Source: Kitasatospora arboriphila (GTDB lineage: Bacteria; Actinomycetota; Actinomycetes; Mycobacteriales; Mycobacteriaceae). Taken from it: a stretch of 64,000 nucleotides of DNA. Positions 24,723-33,402 of the stretch are shown here, piece by piece. The DNA is taken from assembly GCF_000717275.1 (NCBI RefSeq), contig NZ_JNYV01000012.1:1-64000 (forward strand), given 5' to 3'. The notes under the pieces were generated by a model. The model saw only the letters and a program-made list of their open reading frames with translations. It searched no databases and had not been told where the DNA came from. Every line of letters begins with the position of its first letter. The first letter of the stretch is position 1. A program made the position numbers and the translations under genes.

Positions 24723-26090
24723 CTAGAGGGGAACTCCGACGGCCGGAATGCCCAGTGGCGTAGACGTAATGGGATTTAGACGTTCGAGGTCGGTGCGCTT
24801 CTGGGCCAGGAATGACAGTGTGATCGTGAGGCCTTCGATCTCGCCGATCCATCCCTTTGCTTGGGCTATGGTTCGGCGGGTGTGCAGGTCTGCTTCGAGT
24901 TCGTTTAGCCGGTCGAGCATGTTTGGGCTGACGTGCAGCATCGGGCAGCGGATGCAGGCGTGTTCGTGTGTACACGGGGTGCCGTAGGGCCGGCCGCAGG
25001 TTCCCAGTTCGACTTTTCGTTTGTCGAAGTGTTGCTCGAACTCGCTCCACTCGCCCGTGGTGGCGGGACGGTACTCCTCGGAATCACGTTGTGATCTGCG
25101 GTGTTCGAGGTACTGCTGATAGTGCTGAACGACGTCCTCGTCGAATACTGCAACGTAACCGCGGGTTGTTTGCAGATTGGTGTGGCCGAGCACGGCGGCT
25201 CCGATATGGATGGGCAGGCCGTTGTTCACTAGCTCGGTCGCAAAAAGCCGACGCAGATCGTGTGGTGTGAATCGAAGGCCCGTGAATTCTGGGTGCTCTG
25301 CTACGACTGCGTCGCAGATGCGGGCGAGTGAAGCGCCCATCCATGCGCTGCTGTTGCAGCGCGCTACCGGTCCTAGCGTGTTCTGGAAGAGGTAGGGAAG
25401 GGCTGGCCCGATGGTGGATTCGTACGGGTCGAACCGCTGCAGTGCAGTGATTTTCCGGCCGCCAGAGGTGTGCCGGCCGATGATCGCCGCGATGATGTGG
25501 AACAACTCGGTCGACATCGGTATGACACGTTCGCGATCGGTTTTCGATGGCGCGATGACTAGGAGGGCAATCACCTCGCCCCCGGGACGGGTGTACTGGC
25601 GGACGCTCAATTGTGTCAACTCTAGGAGTTCCTCTTGCCGAACTCCAGCGAGCCGGAGCACTCCGAGTAGCGCCCAGTCCCAGAATGCGCGGTCCTCGGC
25701 ATCTTGAAGACTGGTAGTCACACCGGTGGCAGCGTTGACGACTCGAACGCGGGCCGTGCCCATTCGATTCGTGTTTTTGTGGTCGCGGTCAAAGGCCACC
25801 CGGGTGAACTTTCTGCCGTCATGCTCGAATGTCTCACCGATCGCCGCGGAGTCGCCGCGTGTCAGCAACTCGAGTGTCCTTCGCCGTTCACGCTCGACAT
25901 GGGCAATCATGGCGGGGAGCATTGGTTGCCGGTCGCGAGTGCGGTGAGCGATGCGTTCGGTCTGGCGGCGGCGCCCTCGTGCGTATCCGGAGGTAGCAGC
26001 CGGTGGGATGGGGCATGGTGCCGTCCAGCGAGCCCATCGTTCAGGTTCGATGGCAGCCCAGCTCTGTAGGTCGAGGTACAGCGCGAACAC
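24723..26090 (-). CDS. Tyrosine recombinase, probably 5'-truncated
   Basis: A 455-residue DNA integrase. The catalytic core has GVRQEELLELTQL (first arginine), HDLRRLFATEL (H-x-x-R), LGHTNLQTTRGY (second histidine and tyrosine). After it comes a cysteine cluster, GTCGRPYGTPC and CIRCPMLH, typical of a long actinobacterial integrase group. Members with this tail are usually longer at the N-terminus. A TGA lies just upstream in frame at 26094-26096 and the sequence beyond is not convincing protein, so the N-terminal arm-binding part seems lost. Activity is doubtful. Confidence 0.7.
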   Translation of the reverse strand: MFALYLDLQSWAAIEPERWARWTAPCPIPPAATSGYARGRRRQTERIAHRTRDRQPMLPAMIAHVERERRRTLELLTRGDSAAIGETFEHDGRKFTRVAFDRDHKNTNRMGTARVRVVNAATGVTTSLQDAEDRAFWDWALLGVLRLAGVRQEELLELTQLSVRQYTRPGGEVIALLVIAPSKTDRERVIPMSTELFHIIAAIIGRHTSGGRKITALQRFDPYESTIGPALPYLFQNTLGPVARCNSSAWMGASLARICDAVVAEHPEFTGLRFTPHDLRRLFATELVNNGLPIHIGAAVLGHTNLQTTRGYVAVFDEDVVQHYQQYLEHRRSQRDSEEYRPATTGEWSEFEQHFDKRKVELGTCGRPYGTPCTHEHACIRCPMLHVSPNMLDRLNELEADLHTRRTIAQAKGWIGEIEGLTITLSFLAQKRTDLERLNPITSTPLGIPAVGVPL

Positions 26091-26554
26091 GTCTCACTCA
26101 AGGCCGACCATGGCGAAACGGTCCACGGGAGCACCACGCCAGAGATTCTCGCCAGAACCATCGCTCTCGTCGAGAGCTACTGTCCAGCATCGGCAACCTT
26201 GAGTTCGGACGAGCTGCACGCCGCGATCAACGAACAACTGACACTGCACGCGCCCACAATGCATCATCTTTGGGCCAAGATCCTCGAGCGCCAGGGTGGG
26301 CTCAACGCCAATATATGGACCAAAGCAGTCGTCCTGGGAGCATCCAAAACATTTACTGGCCAACGATAGTGGCGTCTTTGGCCGAACGCTCGCAGACGCG
26401 AACAGCGGCCCGTAGAAACCCAGCCCGGGCGGCGCGGCAGTACATGCCGCTACCCAGCCCGGACGGGATCTGCAACGTACCACGGGACCCATGCGAGGCG
26501 CATCGGCCATCAGATGCCCCGAGATCCACGCAAGAACGCACGGCTGACTAGAGC

Positions 26555-26582
26555 GCCCCCGTCTGCAGTGACAGCCGGGGGC
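26555..26582. terminator. GC-rich hairpin, probable terminator
   Basis: GCCCCCG pairs with CGGGGGC over a 14-base loop. It lies downstream of the secreted-protein gene that ends at 26613. Confidence 0.5.
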
Positions 26583-26612
26583 ACTCGTGTATCTGGTTGA
26601 GAGGGTTACGGG

Positions 26613-27077
26613 TTAGGGGATAATGACGTAATACGACACACCCTTGTTGAGGTCAGGGTGCGTCGTGAACGACATCAGCTGAAGGCCTTGACCGACGCCC
26701 CGCAGATCAACTCGTACCGGCGCGCCGGGACGTGGCCCCACGGTCAGCGGCACGACCTTCTCGCGATACTGCGTCCCGAACCACCAGCCGATCGCCACGT
26801 TGATCTTGCAGGTCGGGTTCCGGCTCCACTCAGGCTGAACGCCGTTGAATCCGCGTGAGGTCAGCCAGGCGGTGGCCTGTGCGGGTTTGGTGGGGTCGGT
26901 GTCAATACCGACGTGAATTGCGCCGTGGCACAGAGCGTTGTTGCCGACCACCCAGATGTCGTCCCCCAGGACACCCAACTTCGGTGCCGGTCCTGCCGAT
27001 GCTGCTCCCGGTGTAGCCAGCAACAACGCAGCCAAAGCTGCGAACGTCACCAGTACACGTGTAGTAATCCCCTTCAT
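26613..27077 (-). CDS. Secreted protein with signal peptide, unknown function
   Basis: A 154-residue protein. A typical Sec signal peptide (MKGITTRVLVTFAALAALLL, cleavage after AASA) precedes a mature part of about 125 residues with two cysteines (NALCHGAIHVG and NPTCKINVAIG). ATG at 27077 is preferred over one at 27083. No family is recognised. It resembles small secreted proteins of mycolata that follow an alanine signal with a beta-rich domain. Confidence 0.75.
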   Translation of the reverse strand: MKGITTRVLVTFAALAALLLATPGAASAGPAPKLGVLGDDIWVVGNNALCHGAIHVGIDTDPTKPAQATAWLTSRGFNGVQPEWSRNPTCKINVAIGWWFGTQYREKVVPLTVGPRPGAPVRVDLRGVGQGLQLMSFTTHPDLNKGVSYYVIIP

Positions 27078-27083
27078 CGTCAT

Positions 27084-27656
27084 GCCAGGACAATAGCCGA
27101 AAGTCGAAAACAGTTGTGGTTCGGATCTATACGGCTACCGGTGTCACCAAAACTGGTTACATCTCGGACTTTGGCTGCGACACAAGTCTTCAGCTATCCG
27201 CAACCGCCGCGCTTTTTTCTCGGGGTCGGCGGGAGGTCGTTGTCGACCTCGCCCGTCAGGTAGGCAACCACAATTCGGGGAGCAGCCTTCATCGACCATC
27301 CGATTCAGCGCAGAACCACAATGCAAGCAAGACTATCGATCGGGGGTCATCAGAATTTTCTCCGTCAAGGTGCTGCGAAGGCTGACTTCCCGTCTGAGAG
27401 GGTCCCTCGACGGCGGGGCGGCAAACGGCCGAGGCGTGGCGCGGCACGAGAGACGGTGACGGAGAACTTGCTGCTGCCCGGTTCCCGCCGAGTTTGGTAC
27501 AGTGTTGGCAGGGAGCGGGCTATCAGGCCTGCCGGTTCGCAACCGGGCGTTCCACAGAAGCGCGGAGATCCGGGTCTAACATTCCGGTCTGACTCCTTTG
27601 GAGTTGGATAGCTCAAGTCGTAGAGCCCCGCTTTGTAAAAGAAAAGAAAAAATAGA
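27084..27656. other. Intergenic stretch with tRNA-like arms
   Basis: No gene is supported here. Around 27532-27548 CCGGTTCGCAACCGG resembles a T-arm, and 27609-27625 (TAGCTCAAGTCGTAGAG) resembles a D-arm, but no acceptor stem or complete cloverleaf can be drawn. The pieces may be relics of a tRNA or coincidence. A minus-strand terminator with its T-rich tail (tattttttcttttc on the minus strand) begins at 27656. Confidence 0.35.
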
Positions 27657-27698
27657 GAACGGCGCCGCTCAGGGAGTACTCCCGTCGCGGCGTCGTTC
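27657..27698 (-). terminator. Rho-independent terminator
   Basis: GAACGGCGCCGC pairs with GCGGCGTCGTTC, with an inner GGGAGT/ACTCCC pair. On the minus strand a long T-rich run follows. It ends the HEPN-type gene that stops at 27703. Confidence 0.85.
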
Positions 27699-27702
27699 AT
27701 TT

Positions 27703-28563
27703 TTACTGCCTTGCGACCGCGGCCTTGAGTTCGGTGACCGCCAGGCCGAGCGGGAGATAGTGATGCCGGGCGATGCCCGTTGCTTTGCGCAGCGCGAGCT
27801 CGGGGTTCTTGATGCATAGCGAGGGGGTCTGTTCCTCGACGTCGGCGATCACCATGTCGGCCCAGGTATCGCGAGGCAGGGATGTTTGAAGCATGATGTT
27901 GGTCTCCCGATCGAGGCGCTTGGTCACGGCCAACACTGTGATCATCTCGCCGTGTCCGAACTCGATGACGTCGTTCAGCGACAAGATCGTGGGGTCTCGC
28001 TTGGCGTTTGCGTACCAGCCGTCTTTGAGCTGTTGATTCCACGTCGTCAAACTGTCGAGAAGTTGTTGACTGACCTGGCCGCCGTTGTGAATGACGCAGT
28101 TGCGCATAAGTCGTAGTGCGTCGATGTAGGCGATGATGTCCGAGGTGTACGCCTGCCCTGTGGCTTTGGCGATGTTCGCGTGGAGTTCGTTGAGGTTGGC
28201 GCTGGCAGCTGCTTTGTTGCATAGTCCCTCGGCTCGCAGTAGCTCGGCACAGGTACGCAGATAGTCTTCGTGCAGGGACAGAACATAGGGGACTGCCATC
28301 ATGCCGAGGTGGGCGTCGGCTGCCCCGAGAATGTCTGCCGCTCGATCGGAGCGAAGACTGAATCGCTTGATATGTGCGATGTTTGGAAAGATGTCTGGGA
28401 GTAGCAGATCCGAGCCGCGAGTCAGCTGAAGAAAATGCGCCGACAGCTGCGCGCCAGCAAGCAACCCCATCAGGGCGTTGTTCGCGGCGTCTTTTCGTTC
28501 CTCGTACTCGCGATGGGCACGAAACCGTGCGACCGATCCGGGCTTCGGGCCTGTTCTAGGCAA
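27703..28563 (-). CDS. HEPN-motif protein, possible RNase toxin or abortive-infection factor
   Basis: A 286-residue helical protein. RLMRNCVIHNGG has the R-x4-H arrangement of HEPN RNases at about residue 150, preceded by long helices with SLHEDYLRTCAELL. It has no neighbour that looks like an antitoxin; a resolvase gene lies upstream on the same strand. HEPN proteins often serve in toxin-antitoxin or abortive-infection systems. The R-x4-H match and the helical context are seen; nuclease function is inferred. A strong terminator follows. Confidence 0.6.
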   Translation of the reverse strand: MPRTGPKPGSVARFRAHREYEERKDAANNALMGLLAGAQLSAHFLQLTRGSDLLLPDIFPNIAHIKRFSLRSDRAADILGAADAHLGMMAVPYVLSLHEDYLRTCAELLRAEGLCNKAAASANLNELHANIAKATGQAYTSDIIAYIDALRLMRNCVIHNGGQVSQQLLDSLTTWNQQLKDGWYANAKRDPTILSLNDVIEFGHGEMITVLAVTKRLDRETNIMLQTSLPRDTWADMVIADVEEQTPSLCIKNPELALRKATGIARHHYLPLGLAVTELKAAVARQ

Positions 28564-28605
28564 CTGGCTTCCTTCTCATCTGTTCGTCGACCACGGTATG
28601 TGCGT

Positions 28606-29154
28606 TCAAGTCAAGTGCCGATACAGTGTGGTTCGTCCAACCCCTAAGACCTCGGCTATCTCAGACATATGAATACCATTGTTGCGCATGCGTTTTGCTT
28701 GGCGGATTTTGGCTGGGGTCATGACAGGTGGTCTGCCGCCTGTGCGGCCGCGTGCCCTGGCTGCTGTTAGACCGATCTGTGTTCGTTCGCGGATGAGGTT
28801 GCGTTCGAACTCGGCGATCGCTCCGAAGATGGCGAAGATGAGTCGGCCGCCGGAGGTGGTGGTGTCGATGGACTCGGTGAGGGAGCGAAACCCGACACCC
28901 CGGTTCTCGAGCGCTTCCACAGTCTCGAGGAGATGGCGCAGAGATCGACCCAGGCGGTCCAGCCGCCAAACCACGAGGGTGTCACCGGCGCGGAGGTCGC
29001 CCAGGAGGTCATCGAGTTGAGGTCGGGCAGTGGTCGCTCCGCTGGCGGTGTCAATCCACACTTGGGAACAGCCGGCGGCCGTCAGAGCGTCGCTCTGGGC
29101 CTGCGCGGTTTGCTCGGCCGTTGACACCCTCGCGTACCCAAATAGCTCGCCCAT
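28606..29154 (-). CDS. Serine recombinase (resolvase/invertase)
   Basis: A 182-residue small serine recombinase. FGYARVSTAEQ carries the catalytic serine, VWRLDRLGRSLRHL the arginine-rich active-site segment, IFGAIAEFERNLIRERT the long E-helix, and MSEIAEVLGVGRTTLYRH the C-terminal HTH. ATG at 29154 matches the family start. It may resolve plasmid dimers. An inverted-repeat cluster directly upstream is a likely res site. Confidence 0.92.
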   Translation of the reverse strand: MGELFGYARVSTAEQTAQAQSDALTAAGCSQVWIDTASGATTARPQLDDLLGDLRAGDTLVVWRLDRLGRSLRHLLETVEALENRGVGFRSLTESIDTTTSGGRLIFAIFGAIAEFERNLIRERTQIGLTAARARGRTGGRPPVMTPAKIRQAKRMRNNGIHMSEIAEVLGVGRTTLYRHLT

Positions 29155-29172
29155 GGCTCGAAGTGTTCCATA

Positions 29173-29219
29173 ACTCAACGACATGGCAGGTTGTGAGTCA
29201 TAGATTTATGACATGAGTT
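29173..29219. promoter_or_regulatory. Candidate res site
   Basis: GTCATA-GATT-TATGAC (29197-29212) is a perfect inverted repeat, flanked by AACTCA and TGAGTT. It lies just upstream of the resolvase start, where subsites of a res site are expected. Confidence 0.5.
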
Positions 29220-29367
29220 TTGGCACTTGCGTCGCCCGCGAAGGGCGTTCCGATTGCGGACTGTCCCGAAAACGTTCGTTTATGGCACTTCGCCGAAGTT
29301 TCGCTGTGGCCTGGTGAGTGCCGGGGTAGCGAACCTGCGGCTTACGTGCCCTACGTTTGCTACGCTT

Positions 29368-29390
29368 GTTCTAATAGAACGTTGCGAACG
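29368..29390. promoter_or_regulatory. Operator of the RES toxin-antitoxin unit
   Basis: GTTCTA-A-TAGAAC is a perfect inverted repeat and CGTT-GCG-AACG directly overlaps its end. They lie 14-36 bases before the antitoxin ATG, as expected for self-repression. Confidence 0.6.
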
Positions 29391-29403
29391 TAGTGGAGTC
29401 GGT

Positions 29404-30882
29404 ATGAGCATGTACGCGAGGACAGGCGATTCTTGCCCGGACTACTGGGGCACGCTCGAGGTTCTGAAGCTCCTCGACGCGGGGTGCTGGAGCGAGGCGG
29501 AACGCAATACGTTGTACGCCCGGTACGAACGCCGACGCTTGGACTGCGGGATCGGTGCACCCGTTTTACCTACGGTGGCTGTGCCGACCATGCCGATCGT
29601 TCCGGATGCTCTATTCGCCAAGATCGGCGCCGAACACGTTCTGCATCGCAACGTTTTACCCATGCTGATAGCAGTCACCACGTTTGGTGATCCTCCACGT
29701 CTTAGTGACTCGACCACTGCGCGTCTCTCAACGAACGCAGAGCGGATGTTCGCCCAGTCGCGCTTGAAATCCTTCTGGACTCGAAAGGGATTGGTACACC
29801 AGGATATTGCCTTGAACCATCGCGACAGCTGGGAGCTTGAGCCAGATGCCGCGCTGGTATTCGACCACGACTTCGACCACGGCGTTGTCGGTGTCGGCGA
29901 GTCAACGTCTAAGTTCCACAACCATTGGCTCGCCCAGGCGCACGCGCGTTTCGAGGAGCGAGCGTACGCGCAGTTTGAGAAACTCGGCACCCCGCTGGGC
30001 TCTATCGAGGGAACCCACCAGCGAATCGCAGGGTTGCCGGAAGATGTCCCCTCAACCGTCGAAGATCTGCGTACCAAGCTAACTCCGCAAGAGCTGCGGA
30101 ACGCTGCCGAGATCTACTTTAAGGTGGCAACCGAGATCTACAACTCACTCGCCGAGGGACCGGACGTGGCCGCCCAGCGCTCCCATACTACTTCCGCTGT
30201 GGAAGAACAGGTCTCGTCAGCGGAGAAGGCCTTAAATGAAGCAGCTGCCCCAACCGAAGAAGTGCGAGGCGGGATCTCATCACCGCCGAGATCGGCGGGA
30301 ACCGAGTCGGGTGAGCCCGGCAATAGCTTCGCTGGCGGCGGGTCCGGATCGACCAGTTCGAGGGTTGCGGAACTGGAGAAGGCCGTGGAGGCCGCCGAGC
30401 AGAATCTCGACTTGTTCCGCCGGTTGCTGACCGAGGCACGAGCACATGAGCAAGCAGCGCCCGAGATGGTTGAACTTGACGCCCCCACTGGAACTCTCGA
30501 GTACACCTTGCCAGTGACAACGAACGATACATATGGCTCGCGAGAAATTGGTGAGCTTCTATCGCCAACTAACAGTGGTCATCGCTCAATAGCGAAGCAG
30601 CGCAGGGAATCCAACGAACTCTTAGGCGTCAAGGTCGGCAACCAGTACCGATACCCTAAGTTTCAGGTCGATACTGAACGCAAAGAGATTATCCCGATCG
30701 TCGCCTACGCCAACCGGCGGCTCGAATGCAGCGCAGACCCGTGGGGCGCCCTCGATTGGTGGTACTCACCTGAGCCGTCGTTCCATGACTCTCGACCAGT
30801 CGATCTGTTGCTGACTGCCGAGGGTATCTCGGAGAAGATGGTCGACATAGCGTTCGACCTCGCGGAACAAGGCATGGTCTGA
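29404..30882 (+). CDS. Large Xre/MbcA/ParS-type antitoxin with extra N-terminal domains
   Basis: A 492-residue protein. Its last 120 residues (from NELLGVKVGNQYRYPKFQVD to LDWWYSPEPSFHDSRPVDLL) match the toxin-binding half of MbcA/ParS/Xre antitoxins of RES toxins. Residues 1-250 are an unrecognised domain and 300-360 a coiled coil (VAELEKAVEAAEQNLDLF). Common antitoxins of this kind are 120-200 residues, so this is a large fusion. The RES toxin starts one base after its stop. The start at 29404 follows the operator. Confidence 0.7.
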   Translation: MSMYARTGDSCPDYWGTLEVLKLLDAGCWSEAERNTLYARYERRRLDCGIGAPVLPTVAVPTMPIVPDALFAKIGAEHVLHRNVLPMLIAVTTFGDPPRLSDSTTARLSTNAERMFAQSRLKSFWTRKGLVHQDIALNHRDSWELEPDAALVFDHDFDHGVVGVGESTSKFHNHWLAQAHARFEERAYAQFEKLGTPLGSIEGTHQRIAGLPEDVPSTVEDLRTKLTPQELRNAAEIYFKVATEIYNSLAEGPDVAAQRSHTTSAVEEQVSSAEKALNEAAAPTEEVRGGISSPPRSAGTESGEPGNSFAGGGSGSTSSRVAELEKAVEAAEQNLDLFRRLLTEARAHEQAAPEMVELDAPTGTLEYTLPVTTNDTYGSREIGELLSPTNSGHRSIAKQRRESNELLGVKVGNQYRYPKFQVDTERKEIIPIVAYANRRLECSADPWGALDWWYSPEPSFHDSRPVDLLLTAEGISEKMVDIAFDLAEQGMV

Positions 30883-30883
30883 C

Positions 30884-31543
30884 ATGCCTACCAACGACTT
30901 CAATGGGCGGCTCGCGACCCTTGAAAAGGTGCCTGCCGGGACACTCTTGCACCGCATTCTGCCGACGTTCGCGCCTTACGCTGCGAACTCTTACAATCCA
31001 ACCTTCGTGAATTTGGGCTATCCGCTACAGGGCCGGTTCGAGCCGGCGGCCACGGAACTTGGGGGATACACCTACGTTGCTGAGTCTGTGACCGGTGCCG
31101 TGGCTGAAGGCATCTTGCGAAACGTCAACATCCCTAAGAGCGGCATCGCTCGGCACATGTGGTTGAAGGATAAGAAGATCGCGACGATGGAGCTAGAGGA
31201 AGACATACTTGTTGCAGCGATCTACGGTCAGCACGCTCTCGCGCTGAATTTGGATGCTTCACTGCTGTGCGGTGGCGCCGATGTGTACACGGACTGTCGC
31301 GAGATCGGCACCAAGATCCTCCTGGCGCAGGAAGAAGCCCGTGGGATCAAGTACACGTGCCGTAACAACACTGCAGCAACCGCCCTAATGCTGGTCACAC
31401 GGGATGGAGACGGTCCGAGGATGTCGGTCAAAGAGGAACGGGACGTCCTGGTAGATGACCAGGGCCGCAAACTGATTCTAGAAACGATGGCTACGGACTA
31501 TGGCCTCCACTACCTGGGGCCAATTCCGGGGCAGCGCAGCTAA
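30884..31543 (+). CDS. RES-domain toxin (MbcT-type)
   Basis: A 219-residue RES protein. GRFEPAATELGGYTYVAESV and GAVAEGILRNV carry the R-E-S region, where family members cleave NAD. GIARHMWLKDKKIATMEL fits the second half. It is paired with the large antitoxin gene upstream and presumably held by it. The domain has the usual length. NAD degradation (by phosphorolysis or hydrolysis) is known for MbcT and RES toxins; here it is inferred from family. Confidence 0.8.
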   Translation: MPTNDFNGRLATLEKVPAGTLLHRILPTFAPYAANSYNPTFVNLGYPLQGRFEPAATELGGYTYVAESVTGAVAEGILRNVNIPKSGIARHMWLKDKKIATMELEEDILVAAIYGQHALALNLDASLLCGGADVYTDCREIGTKILLAQEEARGIKYTCRNNTAATALMLVTRDGDGPRMSVKEERDVLVDDQGRKLILETMATDYGLHYLGPIPGQRS

Positions 31544-31550
31544 CCGCCCG

Positions 31551-31769
31551 TCAAAGCAGGTCGTGCCGTTGTAGAACTTTGCGGAGGCCACCGGGGGTGA
31601 GGTCGCCGTCTTGCTGGAGTTCTTTCCAGGATGCCCCGGCCTGTTTGGCGGCGATTATATGCGTGTCGCGTTGTGCCAGTAGATCGTTCACCGCTTGTTT
31701 TGCCTCGTCCAGGTCCTTGACGGTGTCGCGTAGTGCTGCGAGTTCGGTGTCTTTGGTGGAGTCGGTCAT
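31551..31769 (-). CDS. Small helical protein, possible HTH
   Basis: A 72-residue protein. A coiled-coil-like first part (ELAALRDTVKDLDEAKQAVN) is followed by AAKQAGASWKELQQDGDLTP, which reads like a helix-turn-helix. Function unknown. It is the last gene of a minus-strand group that begins at 34174. Confidence 0.55.
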   Translation of the reverse strand: MTDSTKDTELAALRDTVKDLDEAKQAVNDLLAQRDTHIIAAKQAGASWKELQQDGDLTPGGLRKVLQRHDLL

Positions 31770-31777
31770 CGCTGCGA

Positions 31778-32002
31778 CTATACCGACCTAGTGGCTGGTG
31801 ATCGCCGCAGTTCCTGTGCAAGGTCATTCAGCGTAGGGGAGGTACGGCGTAGGGCGCGTTGGTAGGCGGATTTGACGGCCGAGGATTGGTCGATCGTCAG
31901 GGGGTGGCCGAGTCGGGAGACCAGGGCGACCATGGAGTCGAGAGTGAGCGCTCGGCGCGGCCGTGATGCGGCCAGGCGCTCGAGTGTGCGTTCAATTGCC
32001 AT
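31778..32002 (-). CDS. Small hypothetical protein, 74 residues
   Basis: Begins MAIERTLERLAASRPRRALT and is basic and helical. No family is recognised. It overlaps the preceding membrane-protein gene by 11 bases and lies eight bases from the next gene, so it belongs to the same operon. Confidence 0.5.
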   Translation of the reverse strand: MAIERTLERLAASRPRRALTLDSMVALVSRLGHPLTIDQSSAVKSAYQRALRRTSPTLNDLAQELRRSPATRSV

Positions 32003-32405
32003 CGCTGTGAGTTCGGTCGGTGATGCGTTCGCGGGCTGTGTGGGTGTAGCTGGCGGTGGCGATCGCGGCGAGGGTGAGGGCGCCTGCTACGGCCATTTGG
32101 GTGGGTGTGGTTGAGATCCAGATGGCGGCGAGGCCGGCGGCGGCGCCGAGGGCTGCTGGCCACCAGGCGTAGTGCGCGAGGTCGATGATGCGCAGCAGGG
32201 TGGTGGGTAGGTTGGCCGTGTGCGGGTCGTTGGGGTCTCCGGTGACGGCTTGGTTCCACCATTTCCGGTCCCGACGTTTGGCGGTTTCGAGGATTCCGAC
32301 GCTGGCGAGGATGGTGAGTGCGCTGATGATGTAGAGGATCGTCAGGAGTGCTTCGCCGAACATCGTTGGCGTTGGTTCGATGGTGCTGGTGAGTGCGGTC
32401 AGCAT
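31992..32405 (-). CDS. Small membrane protein, three or four helices
   Basis: A 137-residue protein with hydrophobic segments around residues 20-40, 78-95 and 98-120. MLTALTSTIEPTPTMFGEAL is the start, 29 bases downstream of a shared TCTGCAACCA motif. No family is recognised. Confidence 0.6.
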   Translation of the reverse strand: MLTALTSTIEPTPTMFGEALLTILYIISALTILASVGILETAKRRDRKWWNQAVTGDPNDPHTANLPTTLLRIIDLAHYAWWPAALGAAAGLAAIWISTTPTQMAVAGALTLAAIATASYTHTARERITDRTHSDGN

Positions 32406-32433
32406 GTGGCCCCCCGGTGCTGATTCTGTTGTG

Positions 32434-32445
32434 TGGTTGCAGAGA
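32434..32445 (-). promoter_or_regulatory. Shared leader motif TCTGCAACCA (copy 1)
   Basis: TCTCTGCAACCA on the minus strand, 29 bases before the membrane-protein start. A similar block precedes four other transcription units at 39, 47, 58 and 59.5 kb. Confidence 0.55.
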
Positions 32446-32472
32446 TTTCTAGTGTCACATGGGCTCCTGACA

Positions 32473-32757
32473 TCACGAGGCCGGCGCGGGCTGGGTGATG
32501 GCCGATGCGAGGAATGCTGCGGCGGCCGCCGCGAAGTCGGCGGGGTCGGTGTGGGCGAAGCCCTCACCGTTGGTCACGCAGTGGTGCAGCACGGCAAGGC
32601 GACTGAGTGCGGTACCGAGGTCGTGGTGGGCTTCGGCCCAGTCTTTTGCCCCGCAGTCGGTCCACCAGAGGATGAAGTGCTCTCCGGTAGCGATGACCTG
32701 GGCATGAGTCTGGGGGAGCGTGAGTGTGGCGATGGCGGGGGCCTGGACGTAGTCCAC
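32473..32757 (-). CDS. Hypothetical protein, 94 residues
   Basis: Starts MDYVQAPAIATLTLPQTHAQ; the centre is FILWWTDCGAKDWAEAHHDLG and the end is alanine-rich. It resembles short conserved proteins of actinobacterial plasmids and phages, but no domain is recognised. It lies 15 bases after the QLDLF protein gene. Confidence 0.55.
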   Translation of the reverse strand: MDYVQAPAIATLTLPQTHAQVIATGEHFILWWTDCGAKDWAEAHHDLGTALSRLAVLHHCVTNGEGFAHTDPADFAAAAAAFLASAITQPAPAS

Positions 32758-32772
32758 GGGTATCTCCTTGGT

Positions 32773-33402
32773 TCAGGCGGGTGGGGTGAGGGAGCGTGCG
32801 TCGATGTCGTAGCCGCCCCAGGGGGAGCGGCCGGGAACGGCGCGATCACCGTCTCCTGGGCGGGCGGTGATGATGGGCCAGCCGTCGGGGCGATCGCCGT
32901 AGAGGCCGGCGACTTCGACGTCCCACCGTTGCTGCTTCTTGGTGCCGTCGAAGGGGCGTGATCCGACGATGGGGCTGTCGCGCCAGCCGGGGTGCGAATG
33001 GTCCAGAGCAGCAAGCACAGCGTCGGTTTCGCTGGCCACCAGCTCCGAGCGCCAGGTGCAACCGCGGCACCGGGCGCGAAAGGGGCTGTTGTAGGCGCCG
33101 ACGCACAAGCACTGTTCGGTCCAGCGGTGGTGGTGGCAGCCGGTGTGCGCGTGCATGATCACCGGCTGGCATCCGTTCATCGGGCGGGGACGGCAGAACG
33201 AGTCGCTGATGGCGAACCGCCAGGCATGAGACACCGCGATGGAGTTGAAGCGGCCCCAGTCCTGTTGCCATTGGCCGAAGACGCGGTCGTAGTCGGCCAG
33301 ATCGTCGGAGTCGAAGGCGTACAGGGTGGGGATGCCGTGGGTTTCGCGTTCGGCCTGGGCGTCGGCGGCGGCCATCTCGAAGAGGTCGAGTTGGAGAGTC
33401 AT
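32773..33402 (-). CDS. Plasmid protein with N-terminal QLDLF clamp motif
   Basis: A 209-residue protein. MTLQLDLFEMAAADA places a consensus sliding-clamp peptide QLDLF at residues 4-8. Cysteines and histidines follow (HAHTGCHHHRW, CLCVGAYNSPFRARCRGCTW), consistent with a zinc-binding fold. A DUF6349-like group with the same opening is recalled but not verified. The gene couples with the 67-residue gene upstream. It might join the plasmid replication machinery through the clamp. Confidence 0.65.
   Translation of the reverse strand: MTLQLDLFEMAAADAQAERETHGIPTLYAFDSDDLADYDRVFGQWQQDWGRFNSIAVSHAWRFAISDSFCRPRPMNGCQPVIMHAHTGCHHHRWTEQCLCVGAYNSPFRARCRGCTWRSELVASETDAVLAALDHSHPGWRDSPIVGSRPFDGTKKQQRWDVEVAGLYGDRPDGWPIITARPGDGDRAVPGRSPWGGYDIDARSLTPPA

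Noticed and set aside
27530-27640. Possible tRNA gene (T-arm-like and D-arm-like parts)
   Set aside because: The D-like and T-like pieces are in the wrong order and no acceptor or anticodon stem can be formed.
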